DNA from: JAUWBF01 sp043815125
Lineage (GTDB): Bacteria; Verrucomicrobiota; Verrucomicrobiia; Opitutales; Opitutaceae
Direction: 5' to 3'
Length of the DNA: 37,175 nt
NCBI GenBank assembly: GCA_043815125.1
Contig: JBDRJH010000098.1
Span: forward strand, 1 to 37,175
The notes below the pieces were generated by a model. That model worked only from the letters and a program-made list of their open reading frames with translations, had not been told where the DNA came from and did not search any database. A program made the translations under genes and the position numbers. Positions 7,597 to 16,082 of the stretch are shown here, piece after piece. How positions within the stretch are numbered: the stretch's first letter is position 1; each line of letters opens with the position of its first letter.

Positions 7597-9354
7597 ATGC
7601 ACAGCTTTTCCGAGCAATGTCTCGACATGGCCCGCTCCATTTTGGGCCACAACCTTGATTCCATTCAGCCCGACGGGACCATCCTGCCGGCACCCGGCGA
7701 AGAGCCCCGTTCCGACGAGGCCGGCCACGTCGCCCTCGCCCTCGGCGAGTATTACCGCGCCACCGGCGAGACCACCCTCAAGGGCCACGACCTCGTCGAC
7801 CTCGCCGCCCGCTGCATCACCGCCCAGATGTTCACCGAGCCCCCGGCCGAGAACGGCCTGGCCTACGCCTCGCTCGGCCTGCTCTGCTTCGGCCCCTCCA
7901 AGGAGCGCAACCCCGTCTGGGAACGCCTCGTCGACGAGACCCGCGAGCGCATCGACAAGGCCCTCCTGCACCGCAGCGACTACGACAACCACTGGCAGTC
8001 CTTCAACATCGCCAAGGCCGTCGCCCGCTTCTCCTTCGGCCTCTCCAAGAAAGACGAGACCTCGCGCCTCATCGAGCGCATGGTCGAGCGCATCGACAAG
8101 ACCAGCTCCACCGGCTTCTTCGACGACTCCACCGAGGGCCTCGGCGGCAACTTCAGCCTCTACGGCGTCATGAACTACGTGTTCATCCGCTCCGCCCTCC
8201 AGCTCCACGCCAACAGCGGCGTGCGCGACCGCAAGCTCCCCACGCTGCGCACCTACGTCGAGCGCTACATCAAGATGATGCCCGACCTCGTCCGCGCCGA
8301 CGGCCTCGGCTGGGCCTTCGGACGCGCCGCCGGCGCCTACGGCCAGATGCACTGCATCAGCCTCATCCTCCAGGGCCTGCGCGACGGCTGGATCGCCGAC
8401 GACCAGAAATCCAAGTATTTCGACATCCTCCGCCGCCTCTTCGTCTTCTTCTACCAGACCTACCTCGACCAGGAGCACGGCTTCCTCGACCTCCGCGACG
8501 AGGAACGCACCGCCTACTCGCACCACACCACCCGCATGGCGAACTTCGACGCCGCGCGCTACCTCTGCCAGTGGTCCCGCCTCGCCAAGGCCGTCGAGAT
8601 GCCCCCGCCCGCCAAGCCCGAGGCGCCCCGCACCTCCGGCCGCTTCGTCATCTTCGACAAATCCTCCCGCAAGGAGCAGGGCCTCTTCCTCTACCGCGAC
8701 GCCGCCAGCGGCCTGCACCTGCAGATCCCGCTCATCAGCTCCGGCTCCAAGCTCACCGCCGACTCGCTCACCTTCCCGCACAGCCCCGGCGTGTTCGACT
8801 GGCCCAACAACGTCTACGCGCCGATCATGCTCCCCGAGCTCACCCTCGGCGACCAGGTCATCATCCCCGCCTTCTACGGCAAGAACTGCGTCACCGGTCT
8901 CGGCCTGCGCAACAGCTTCTACTTCCGCTACGACCAGCCCGAGCTGATCAACACCAACGAGGAGATCGTCAAGGGCCTCGGCTCCGCCAAGGTTCAGTGG
9001 ACCTTCAGCGGCAACCAGATCGGCTGCGAGTTCAGCTTCACCGTCAAGCAGCAGGTCCAGCTCGACAAGTTCCGCTACATGCTGGCCATCGCCGCCCCGC
9101 ACTCCAAATACCACGTGCCCGGCGCCCCCATGCTCGGCGCCGAGAGCCACCGCTGCACCGTGCAGAAGGACGACTTCCAGGGCGTCTGGCAGGAGACCGA
9201 GGTCGTCAGTCACGACGCCGCCTACCGCACCAACTACGGCAAGGTCCATTACCTGCAGACCCTCGTGCGCGACCACCCGCTCATCATGCGCCCGGGCCAC
9301 GTCTACCGCTTCGCCGTCAACTTCGAGCCCGACATCGCCCAGCTCGACGGCTAA
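7597..9354 (+). CDS. Conserved-looking two-part protein, possibly an alpha-toroid fold; function unknown
   Basis: 585 residues, no signal peptide, no membrane segment. The N-terminal part (about 1-350) is alpha-helical with repeated aromatic and Glu-rich helices (GEYYRATGET, HWQSFNIAKAVARF, GFFDDSTEGLGGNFSLY, RADGLGWAFGRAAGAYGQ), the look of an alpha/alpha toroid. The C-terminal part (about 365-585) is beta-rich. A toroid followed by a beta-sandwich is the architecture of several polysaccharide lyases and glycoside hydrolases, but I see no catalytic motif that fixes a family, and the lack of a signal peptide suggests a cytoplasmic place. The ATG at 7597 is preferred to an upstream TTG at 7564. 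Codon use is like that of its neighbours, with strong C at third positions. Confidence 0.7.
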   Translation: MHSFSEQCLDMARSILGHNLDSIQPDGTILPAPGEEPRSDEAGHVALALGEYYRATGETTLKGHDLVDLAARCITAQMFTEPPAENGLAYASLGLLCFGPSKERNPVWERLVDETRERIDKALLHRSDYDNHWQSFNIAKAVARFSFGLSKKDETSRLIERMVERIDKTSSTGFFDDSTEGLGGNFSLYGVMNYVFIRSALQLHANSGVRDRKLPTLRTYVERYIKMMPDLVRADGLGWAFGRAAGAYGQMHCISLILQGLRDGWIADDQKSKYFDILRRLFVFFYQTYLDQEHGFLDLRDEERTAYSHHTTRMANFDAARYLCQWSRLAKAVEMPPPAKPEAPRTSGRFVIFDKSSRKEQGLFLYRDAASGLHLQIPLISSGSKLTADSLTFPHSPGVFDWPNNVYAPIMLPELTLGDQVIIPAFYGKNCVTGLGLRNSFYFRYDQPELINTNEEIVKGLGSAKVQWTFSGNQIGCEFSFTVKQQVQLDKFRYMLAIAAPHSKYHVPGAPMLGAESHRCTVQKDDFQGVWQETEVVSHDAAYRTNYGKVHYLQTLVRDHPLIMRPGHVYRFAVNFEPDIAQLDG

Positions 9355-9364
9355 GCCATCAAGC

Positions 9365-9458
9365 TGAGTTGAAGGTCAAAGATTGAGTTTAAGCGTTCGA
9401 ACCAGCCTCCGGTCTGCGGACAAAACTTCATCTTAAACGTCCGACTTAAACTGAAGCC
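9365..9458. repeat. Degenerate inverted repeat upstream of hisF
   Basis: The 109-bp gap before hisF is AT-richer than its surroundings. AGTTTAAG at 9386-9393 is matched by CTTAAACT at 9445-9452, and short TTGAAG/CTTCA strings lie around both arms. The theme (runs of AAACTTC or its complement) resembles the linker DNA inside the dppC-dppD fusion at 14952-14973. Whether this is a repeat family or chance cannot be told from two examples. Confidence 0.3.
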
Positions 9459-9463
9459 AAGCG

Positions 9464-10225
<762 letters not shown>

Positions 10226-10240
10226 ACGGAAAGCCGGCCA

Positions 10241-11026
10241 ATGCGACCCGCCATTCGTCGGATTGGCATCACCACCGCACTGGTTTTGCCCACGCTGTTG
10301 CTCAGCGGCTGCTTCACCGCGATGTCCCGCTGGTGGGGCAACGAACCGAGCGCGGACGTTGTCGTCATGGCCGCGACCGCGGACATCGTCACCTCCCCCA
10401 TACAAGTCACCGCCCTCGCGCTGGCGGCGGCCAAACATCGTCCCTACGACCGGGAGGCAGCCCTGACGCGCGAGGCACTTGAGAACGAGCAACGCGAAGC
10501 CAGCCTGGCTATCGCCAGACAAATACTGGAGCACTTGTCGGCCAATCCGGCCCTGCTGACCGATGATGTGTTCTGGGATGGCCAACCGACCACCGACGGC
10601 CGGGCCATGTATGGGTTGTCGTGGTTTCTGCAAAAACCCGAGGCACCGTTTTCGCCCGCCATCAATCGCTACCTGCTTGATCGTTTTCCGGAACAGGACG
10701 GCCTGATCCTAAGCGAGCAACGAACAACCCACGAGGAATTGACCACCCTGGCCGCCGACGTTGCGCAGCCCTACGACGTCCGGGAGCAGGCATTGGACAC
10801 CCTGCTCCGCGACCCGACGTTCGACTTCGGCGAACCGTGGCGCGAAATGGTGCTCACTGAATTTCAGCTCAAAGTGCTGTTGCTGTTCGGCACACGCCGC
10901 TACACCCGGGCAGAACTGGTCGCCCTCGCCGCCCGCGAGGATATCCCCCAACACATTCGCACCGGAGCCACCTGGAACCTCGAACGCGCCTACTACAAGG
11001 ACGCCAACACCCCGCCGGCCCCCTGA
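10241..11026 (+). CDS. Lipoprotein of unknown function
   Basis: 261 residues. The N-terminus is a clear lipoprotein signal: charged MRPAIRRIG, a hydrophobic core, and lipobox LLLSGC with Cys near residue 23. The rest is soluble and mostly helical with many Glu, Arg and Ala residues; segments such as YDVREQALDTLLRDP and EDIPQHIRTGATWNLERAYY look like helical (HEAT/TPR-like) hairpins, though no consensus repeat is clear. I recognise no family. It starts 15 bp after hisF and is probably on the same transcript, but nothing links its function to histidine. Confidence 0.7.
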   Translation: MRPAIRRIGITTALVLPTLLLSGCFTAMSRWWGNEPSADVVVMAATADIVTSPIQVTALALAAAKHRPYDREAALTREALENEQREASLAIARQILEHLSANPALLTDDVFWDGQPTTDGRAMYGLSWFLQKPEAPFSPAINRYLLDRFPEQDGLILSEQRTTHEELTTLAADVAQPYDVREQALDTLLRDPTFDFGEPWREMVLTEFQLKVLLLFGTRRYTRAELVALAAREDIPQHIRTGATWNLERAYYKDANTPPAP

Positions 11027-11269
11027 TACGGAATGGCGGGTGTATACGCTGGCTCTGCAGATGTGCCGTGGAGCCACCGCCTCATCAAAGCCGCCCGGCA
11101 TAAAAACAATTCCAGCCTGCGCCGCGGACGGCGCACTCGACACCTCTCAGCCTGTTGGTTGACTGCGGATGACGCGGATTGTGCAGATAGAAAAACGGCT
11201 ATTCGCTTGGGGCGGAACCGCAGGGCGCTGGAGTCCGTGTAACCCGGACACGTCTCCAACCGCCGCGGC
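11027..11269. other. Convergent intergenic region with one hairpin
   Basis: 243 bp between the ends of a plus-strand and a minus-strand gene. The only structure I see is TGCGCC (11118-11123) pairing with GGCGCA (11130-11135) around a 6-nt loop; no T-run follows on either strand. No gene is supported here: short open frames have neither a good start nor a recognisable sequence. Confidence 0.4.
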
Positions 11270-12151
11270 CTAGCGATTTGATTTCAGGATGCAGCGAAGA
11301 CTATTAGCTGAACCACCCGGGAAGGTGTCCACCGGTCTGCCGGCGTTTACGTTGGCGCTCAGTTGCAGCCGGATCGCGTCGCTCTGCCTGAAGGTCCTGC
11401 ACTTTACCTCAAAACTCAGGCTGCCGTCTGCGTATTCGATATTTCGGATGACCGGTGGCGACTGCTTGTCTGCGCCCGGTTTGGGAACGACGTAGTGGTC
11501 CCATGAACTTGCTTTTCGCCAGCCGCTGATGGCCACCGAGTATTCCTCGCCGTGTTGGTTGGGCATGCCAGTTGAGGGGGCGTCGTCCATATCGAGTGCC
11601 AACCAGATCCGATAGGGGCGGGTGAACTCGGGGGCCTCGGGGATCTCCGCGGCAAAGTCGATTCTGATCGCGATCACGTCGGGCTGCTTTTTGTCCAAGG
11701 TCACGGACAGCATGTCCATTTCGGGAAAAACACGGTCGCGGAGGTGATAGTCACCCTGCGGGTCGGCGAAGGTGACGGGCGCTTCCAGTTGTGTCGTGAG
11801 CTGCTCACCGGGGGATGTCTGTGCGGGGATGGCCGCCGTGGTGGATGGAAGCGTGGCGGGCTTCTTCGGTGTCGAGGAGGCCGGCGGGGTCGCGCTGGCG
11901 AGTTCACGTGCCTTTAGCGCAGCCTCAAGCTCGCTCACATAATTGTGGATGACCGTCTGACTTTCAGCGGTGAACAGGGATAGCGGCGCCTCGAACCGCC
12001 GGCCGTCGTCGCGGAGCAGCAAGACGATCTCGCCTTTGATGGACAACGGTTGCGCCAAGATTGACGCACCGGACGTGTTGGTCAGCACCGCGTAGTCGGC
12101 GGCAAAGCACGGCAAAATCAACACGACCAACAGGGGCAAAAGTCTTAACAT
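11270..12151 (-). CDS. Secreted protein with SHD1-like N-terminal domain
   Basis: 293 residues. The ATG at 12151 gives MLRLLPLLVVLILPCFAADYA, a Sec signal peptide with likely cleavage after Ala 17 or 18; a longer in-frame start at 12337 would bury it. Residues about 20-65 (SIKGEIVLLLRDDGRRFEAP followed by LSLF) resemble the SHD1 (SLA1 homology 1) beta-barrel that recurs in secreted proteins of Verrucomicrobiota and Planctomycetota. A Pro/Ser/Thr-rich linker follows (about 88-120). The C-terminal part (about 125-293) is beta-rich (YRIWLALDMDDAPSTG, SGWRKASSWDHYVV) and resembles carbohydrate-binding or DOMON-like sandwich domains, without a firm match. It lies downstream of the 12291 gene on the other side of a hairpin. 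Confidence 0.72.
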   Translation of the reverse strand: MLRLLPLLVVLILPCFAADYAVLTNTSGASILAQPLSIKGEIVLLLRDDGRRFEAPLSLFTAESQTVIHNYVSELEAALKARELASATPPASSTPKKPATLPSTTAAIPAQTSPGEQLTTQLEAPVTFADPQGDYHLRDRVFPEMDMLSVTLDKKQPDVIAIRIDFAAEIPEAPEFTRPYRIWLALDMDDAPSTGMPNQHGEEYSVAISGWRKASSWDHYVVPKPGADKQSPPVIRNIEYADGSLSFEVKCRTFRQSDAIRLQLSANVNAGRPVDTFPGGSANSLRCILKSNR

Positions 12152-12171
12152 GGTGGGGAGTGTCTTTTTTG

Positions 12172-12216
12172 AGGGGGCACAGGGAAGGGGCGAGGGGGCA
12201 GGGGTCAAAAGGGGGA
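12172..12216 (+). other. G-run tract, possible G-quadruplex
   Basis: Seven runs of three or more G occur within 45 nt (GAGGGGGCAC, AGGGAAGGGG, CGAGGGGGCA, GGGGTC, GGGGG). On the minus strand the same DNA is C-rich and forms the untranslated leader of the 12151 gene, starting about 20 nt upstream of its ATG. It could fold as a G-quadruplex in the plus (non-mRNA) strand and affect transcription. It may instead be low-complexity drift. Confidence 0.45.
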
Positions 12217-12250
12217 CGTGGTCAGATCGTAGAGCATGACACGCAACAGG

Positions 12251-12292
12251 CTCGGGTGGGCGGTTCGTCAGCCCGAGCCCCGCATGGGGCTC
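12251..12292 (-). terminator. Hairpin at the stop of the 12848 gene, possible terminator without T-run
   Basis: GAGCCCC (12275-12281) and GGGGCTC (12286-12292) form a perfect 7-bp stem with a GCAT loop that overlaps the stop codon of the minus-strand gene. A competing stem pairs CTCGGG (12251-12256) with CCCGAG (12272-12277). No T-run follows in the direction of transcription, so termination is uncertain; two mutually exclusive stems may instead regulate readthrough into the next gene. Confidence 0.4.
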
Positions 12293-12848
12293 ATTCACAC
12301 ACGACCTCGATATTATCCACCAAAACACTACCTTCACCCTGCAGAAGCTCTATCTCGAAGACGGCGGAGGGGTCTTTGCTCTTCTTGGAGGCGGGCAGGA
12401 TACTGTCCCACGTGATCTCTTTTTCAACCGTCACCCAGGCACCTTCCTTGAGGTCCTTGGCCAGCAAGTAACGGTGCCCGAGAAATGCCCCCATCGCAGA
12501 GCCATTCCTGATGCCAAAATGAATGGGCGGCTTTCGGCTGGCGCTGAACTTCGTGCCTTCGCTCAAATACATATCGAGCTTGATCATGATCCTCTCGAAG
12601 GGCCGTTTGATTTTGAATTCGAGCTGAACCTTTGCCGGCTCGCCATCTCCGAGGGTGAACTTGAGATACTGTCGTCCGTGCGTCTCATATTCGTCGGGGA
12701 GTGCCGGGGTGACTTTAACCCCTTCGACCAAATTCCATCGACCTCGTCCGTTTTCGAAATCCCCGCCGGGGTAGTTGCTACGCGTATTCGCCGCAAGGGC
12801 GCTGGATGTCACAATGAGCAGAACAAGGGTGTGGAGGTAGCGTTTCAT
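12291..12848 (-). CDS. Secreted protein with jelly-roll (carbohydrate-binding-like) character
   Basis: 185 residues. MKRYLHTLVLLIVTSSALAA is a good Sec signal peptide, cleaved after about residue 19-20. The mature part begins NYPGGDFENGRGRWNLVEG and ends VLVDNIEV, which is the usual frame of a CBM4/9/22-type jelly roll (first strand with GxFE or GDFE, last strand with DNI or DDV). Ligand unknown. The ATG at 12848 is chosen for the signal peptide; a longer start at 12890 has no support. It is followed by the SHD1-like secreted protein on the same strand, about 140 bp away. No catalytic residues seen. Confidence 0.68.
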   Translation of the reverse strand: MKRYLHTLVLLIVTSSALAANTRSNYPGGDFENGRGRWNLVEGVKVTPALPDEYETHGRQYLKFTLGDGEPAKVQLEFKIKRPFERIMIKLDMYLSEGTKFSASRKPPIHFGIRNGSAMGAFLGHRYLLAKDLKEGAWVTVEKEITWDSILPASKKSKDPSAVFEIELLQGEGSVLVDNIEVVCE

Positions 12849-13073
12849 CGGGTGTGGTTTTGCTCGTTTTATGAGCGCCAACCCTGGCACCGAAAAGAAT
12901 TAAGACAGGTGAACCTACGTTTCATCAACGGGCTTTCATACCGGCAGAAACCGAGGTTTTGAGCCGCCGGTTTGTTGGCATGGTCAGACTTCCTATAATC
13001 GCGGTAAGCGTCGGGCACGGAGCTGTCCTGCGTCCACCTGTTGCCTGCCGGCCGTCTGCTCGCCTTCGCCCCG

Positions 13074-13139
13074 AAAGTAGCGCCGGCTTCCAGCCGGCCG
13101 TCGTCCGATTGGATGCAGGCAGGAAGCCTGCGCTACTTT
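13074..13139. repeat. REPIN-like inverted repeat 1 (two inverted hairpin arms)
   Basis: AAAGTAGCGC (13074-13083) and GCGCTACTTT (13130-13139) are perfectly complementary. Inside, each arm forms its own small hairpin: CCGGCTTCCAGCCGG on the left and GCAGGCAGGAAGCCTGC on the right; the second is an inverted, diverged copy of the first. Two palindromic units in inverted orientation is the build of a REPIN. It lies downstream of dppF and upstream of the divergent-side secreted gene. No transposase is near. Confidence 0.7.
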
Positions 13140-13202
13140 TCAACCCCGTGGCCCCCGGGCGTGAGCTCGGACATACATGTCCTCGTAAATTATGGCCGCA
13201 AA

Positions 13203-13270
13203 GTAGGGGCCGCGCTCGCGCGGCCCGTTGGACGTTTCCCCAAACCGGATCTCGCGAGCGAGACCCCTAC
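13203..13270. repeat. REPIN-like inverted repeat 2
   Basis: GTAGGGG (13203-13209) pairs with CCCCTAC (13264-13270). Each arm holds an internal hairpin: CCGCGCTCGCGCGG after the left end and TCTCGCGAGCGAGA before the right end. The arms are inverted, diverged copies of one another. The element ends 6 bp from the dppF stop codon, so it will be transcribed as the 3' end of the dpp mRNA and may also protect or terminate it. Confidence 0.7.
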
Positions 13271-13276
13271 GGGAGG

Positions 13277-14035
13277 CTACAGGGTGAAGACGCTTTCGCG
13301 CAACGTGCGGGTGTAGGTGGTTTTGGGGTTGGCGAGCAATGTCTCGGCGGGGCCTTGTTCGACGATTTGGCCGGACTTGAGCACGATGAGACGTTCGCAA
13401 AACTCCGCCGCCACGGCGAGGTCGTGGGTGATGAAGAGGTAGGCGAGGTTGTGGCTTTGCTTCAGCTCGCGCAGCAGGTCGAGGACCTCGGCCTGCACCG
13501 ACACATCGAGCGCGGACACGGCTTCGTCGCAGATGACGAGTTCGGGGCGGGCGGCGAGGGCGCGGGCAATGGCGATGCGCTGGGCTTGTCCGCCGGAAAA
13601 GGCGTGCGGGTGGCGGTCGGCGTGCTCGGGTTTCAGGCCGACTTGGGCGAGGAGTTGACCGACGCTGTCGGCTGCCTCGGCGGGGGAGAGTCCACGCAGG
13701 AGTCGCAGCGGCGCGGTGAGTTGCTGGCGGATGGTGAGGCGCGGATTGAGGCTCTCGGTGGGGTCCTGGAAGACGTATTGCACGCGGCGGTAGAAGCCAA
13801 TGCGGTCGCGCCGCAGCCAGTCGGCGATGTCGCGTCGGTGAAACGTGGCGGTGCCAGAGGTGGCGGTTTCGAGTCCGGCCCAGATGCGGGCGAGGGTGGA
13901 CTTGCCCGAACCGGATTCGCCGACCAAGCCGACAATCTCGCCGGCGGCGGCGTCCGCAGAAACATCGCGCAGTGCGTGAACGGACGCGCGTCCGCGAGAG
14001 CGGTAGGTCTTGGTGAGATAGGTGGCGGTTAGCAT
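13277..14035 (-). CDS. dppF: Peptide ABC transporter ATP-binding protein, DppF-like
   Basis: 252 residues. It is the second ATPase of a dipeptide/oligopeptide importer. Walker A is GESGSGKST (39-47); the Q-loop is in YVFQDPTESLNP, the usual wording for DppF/OppF; the signature is FSGGQAQR in place of LSGGQ; Walker B reads LVICDEAVSALD, with Ala where most family members have Pro; the H-loop is FITHDLAVA. It is shorter than typical DppF (about 320) and lacks most of the C-terminal oligopeptide/dipeptide region that carries an iron-sulphur-like Cys motif in some members. Last gene of the dpp series; a repeat element separates it from dppC-dppD. No Shine-Dalgarno sequence before the ATG. Confidence 0.9.
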   Translation of the reverse strand: MLTATYLTKTYRSRGRASVHALRDVSADAAAGEIVGLVGESGSGKSTLARIWAGLETATSGTATFHRRDIADWLRRDRIGFYRRVQYVFQDPTESLNPRLTIRQQLTAPLRLLRGLSPAEAADSVGQLLAQVGLKPEHADRHPHAFSGGQAQRIAIARALAARPELVICDEAVSALDVSVQAEVLDLLRELKQSHNLAYLFITHDLAVAAEFCERLIVLKSGQIVEQGPAETLLANPKTTYTRTLRESVFTL

Positions 14036-14054
14036 AAGAGGAACGGGAATTTTA

Positions 14055-14168
14055 TTTAACCACGAAGGACACGAAGCGCACGAAGGTCGGAATTTAGAAC
14101 AGGCTGCGTTTTCGATCTCATGTATCCTCGTCTTGGGCTTCGTGTCCTTCGTGATCTTCGTGGTTAAA
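14055..14168. repeat. Inverted-repeat element A1 (CACGAAG family) between dppCD and dppF
   Basis: The left arm is TTTAACCACGAAG, then GA, CACGAAG, CG, CACGAAG. The complement of the right arm is TTTAACCACGAAG, then AT, CACGAAG, GA, CACGAAG. Each arm is thus three CACGAAG units in a strict 9-nt period, and the two arms can pair over about 30 bp with the NN spacers as mismatches. The centre is about 50 bp long. Element length (114 bp), arm layout and the words TCGGAA and CTTGGG at the edges of the centre are shared with 17058-17170, so the two are copies of one family. Confidence 0.85.
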
Positions 14169-14180
14169 ATGGATCGAAAA

Positions 14181-15830
14181 TCAGAGTCTTGGGGATTTGG
14201 ATACGAGGTCTTGAGTGTAGGGGTGTTGGGGGTTGGTGAGGACTTCGGCGGTGGGGCCGGCTTCGACGACTTCGCCGTGACGGAGGACGATGAGTTGGTG
14301 GCAAACGGCTTTCACCACACCGAGGTCGTGGCTGATGAAAAGTAGGGTGAGGTTGCGTTTTTTTTGCAGCTCCAGGAGCAGGTCGATGACTTTCTTTTGC
14401 ACGGTCGCATCCAACGCGGTGGTGGGTTCGTCGGCGATGATCAGGTCGGCTGAATTGGCCAGGGCCATGGCGATGACCACGCGCTGACGCTGTCCGCCGG
14501 AGAGTTCGTGCGGGTGGCGATCCAGGTAGTCGGCGGCGGGCGTGAGGCCGACCTCGGTGAAGAGCGACGCGGCGCGTTCGCGGGCTTCGGTGGGCGTCAG
14601 GCCCTGGTGGGCGCGCAGGGTTTGGCCGACCTGGGTGGCGAGCGTGAGCAGCGGGTTGAGCGTGGAGCGCGGGTTTTGGAAGATGTAGGCGATGCGGCGT
14701 CCGCGCAGGGCGCGCAGTTGGGCGGGAGTGGCGGCGAGCACGTCCTGCCCGTCGAAGCGGATCGCGCCGCCGGTGATGACGCCGGGGGGCGAGGCGACGA
14801 GGCGGGCGAGGGCGAGGGCGGTCACGGATTTGCCGGAGCCGGATTCGCCGACGAGGCCAAGGGTTTGGCCGCGCTCGAGCGTGAAGCTCACACCCTTGAC
14901 GGTGGGCTGGCCGTTGAAGGCAATGCGGAGAGCGGTGCAATTAAGAAGGGGGAAGTTTGAAGTATGAAGTTTGTCGGAAGGCGGGGCGGTGACGGTGGTG
15001 GCGGCGCCGGGGGCTCCGGCGGGGGCGTGGCGCAGGCGAGGGTCGAGTCGGTCGCGGAGGTGGTCGCCGAGGAGGTTGAGCGCGAGCACGAGGATGAGGA
15101 TGATGAGGCCGGGCAGCAGGGCGACGCCGGGGGCGACGAGCATGAGTTGGCGTCCGTCGGCGAGCAGGGAGCCGAGGTCGGCCTGGGGGGCTTGCGCGCC
15201 GAGTCCGAGGAAGCTGAGTCCGGCGGTTTCGAGCAGCATCCAGCCAAAGGTGGTCGAGCCGGTGACGATGATGGTCGGCAGGACGTTGGGCAGGATCTCG
15301 TGGCGGAGGATGCCGAAGTGGGTGCGGCCGGAGAGGCGGGCGGCTTCGACGAAGCTTTGGTGGGCGAGTCCCACGGTGACGCCGCGGGTGGTGCGGGCAA
15401 AGAAGGGGATATTGACGATGGCGATGGCGGCGAGGCCGTTGAGCAGTCCGGGGCCGAGCGTGGCGACGATGGCGAGCGCGAGGATGAGGTAGGGAAACGC
15501 CATCAGAAAATCGATGCCGCGCATGATGACGCCGTCGGTGCGGCCGCCTTTGTAGCCGGCGACGATGCCGAGGATGGAGCCGACGGTGAGCGCGAGCAGG
15601 GTGGCGGCGAGCGCGGCGGCGAGGCTGAGCCGCAGACCGGCGAGCAGGCGGGCGAGTTGATCGCGTCCGAGCAGATCGGTGCCAAGCAGGTGTCCGTCCG
15701 AAAACCACGGCAGCAGGCGTTGGTCGAGCTGGGTGACGGCCGGATCGGGCAGCGGCAGCCAGGGCGCGGCGAGCGCGAGCACGGCGGCGGTGGCAAGGAT
15801 GCCGATGCAGAGTTGGGGCAGGCGCGTCAT
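14181..15830 (-). CDS. dppCD: Fused peptide ABC transporter permease/ATPase (DppC-DppD)
   Basis: 549 residues in one frame. Residues about 1-265 are a DppC-type permease: helices at about 9-27, 68-95, 110-130, 188-205 and 235-255, GTDLLGRD (50-57), and the EAA loop at about 160-187 (FVEAARLSGRTHFGILRHEI). Residues about 298-549 are the ATPase: Walker A GESGSGKS (328-335), IFQNPRSTLNP, LSGGQRQR (443-450), ADEPTTALDAT and ISHDLGVV. The linker 270-298 is Ala/Pro-rich and then reads KLHTSNFPLLN, encoded by an AT-rich 7-nt repeat. Permease/ATPase fusions are known in this family, so a sequencing error is not needed. In the cell the subunits would be made in equal numbers. Confidence 0.9.
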   Translation of the reverse strand: MTRLPQLCIGILATAAVLALAAPWLPLPDPAVTQLDQRLLPWFSDGHLLGTDLLGRDQLARLLAGLRLSLAAALAATLLALTVGSILGIVAGYKGGRTDGVIMRGIDFLMAFPYLILALAIVATLGPGLLNGLAAIAIVNIPFFARTTRGVTVGLAHQSFVEAARLSGRTHFGILRHEILPNVLPTIIVTGSTTFGWMLLETAGLSFLGLGAQAPQADLGSLLADGRQLMLVAPGVALLPGLIILILVLALNLLGDHLRDRLDPRLRHAPAGAPGAATTVTAPPSDKLHTSNFPLLNCTALRIAFNGQPTVKGVSFTLERGQTLGLVGESGSGKSVTALALARLVASPPGVITGGAIRFDGQDVLAATPAQLRALRGRRIAYIFQNPRSTLNPLLTLATQVGQTLRAHQGLTPTEARERAASLFTEVGLTPAADYLDRHPHELSGGQRQRVVIAMALANSADLIIADEPTTALDATVQKKVIDLLLELQKKRNLTLLFISHDLGVVKAVCHQLIVLRHGEVVEAGPTAEVLTNPQHPYTQDLVSKSPRL

Positions 15831-15868
15831 CGGTTTAGGTGGGGCTGGGTCGGCATTTTTTCCGGAGG

Positions 15869-16067
15869 GTTACACGGAGGCGATCCAGAGGAGGCACAGA
15901 GAGCACTGAGAAAGGCATTCGGAGTTTGGCCACAAGAGGCACAGAAGGCGCAAAAGTTGGTCTTCAGTATTCTGCGTCTTTTGTGCTTTTGTGGCTAATT
16001 CTTGATCGATGGTTTGGTGGTTCGAAACTCAGTGAACTCTGTGTCTCCTCAGTGCTCTCTGTGTAAC
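15869..16067. repeat. Composite inverted-repeat element B1 between dppB and dppCD
   Basis: Outer arms: GTTACACGGAG and onward at 15869 against CTCTCTGTGTAAC ending at 16067; they are built from CACAGAG and CACTGAG units about 9 nt apart. Nested inside at 15928-15999 is a second inverted repeat, GGCCACAAGAGGCACAGAAG on the left and CTTTTGTGCTTTTGTGGC on the right. The whole is a close copy of 18871-19064: both contain GAAAGGCATTCGGAGTT, GGCACAGAAGGCGCAAAAG and AGTATTCTGCG in the same order. It fills the gap between dppB and dppCD completely. Confidence 0.87.
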
Positions 16068-16082
16068 TTTCCGAAAATCAGA

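Noticed and set aside
11027..11269. Small genes in the convergent gap (for example 11033-11242)
   Set aside because: No signal, domain or start context supports them; composition is like non-coding DNA.
14055..14168. CRISPR array, because of short repeated CACGAAG words
   Set aside because: The units are 7 nt with 2-nt spacers and are mirrored in the other arm; no 25-40-nt repeats or unique spacers, and no cas genes.
14181..15830. Two separate genes dppC and dppD hidden by a sequencing error
   Set aside because: The frame is continuous with normal codon use on both sides, there is no ATG at the head of the ATPase half, and such fusions are known. The repeat at the junction is reported as a finding instead.
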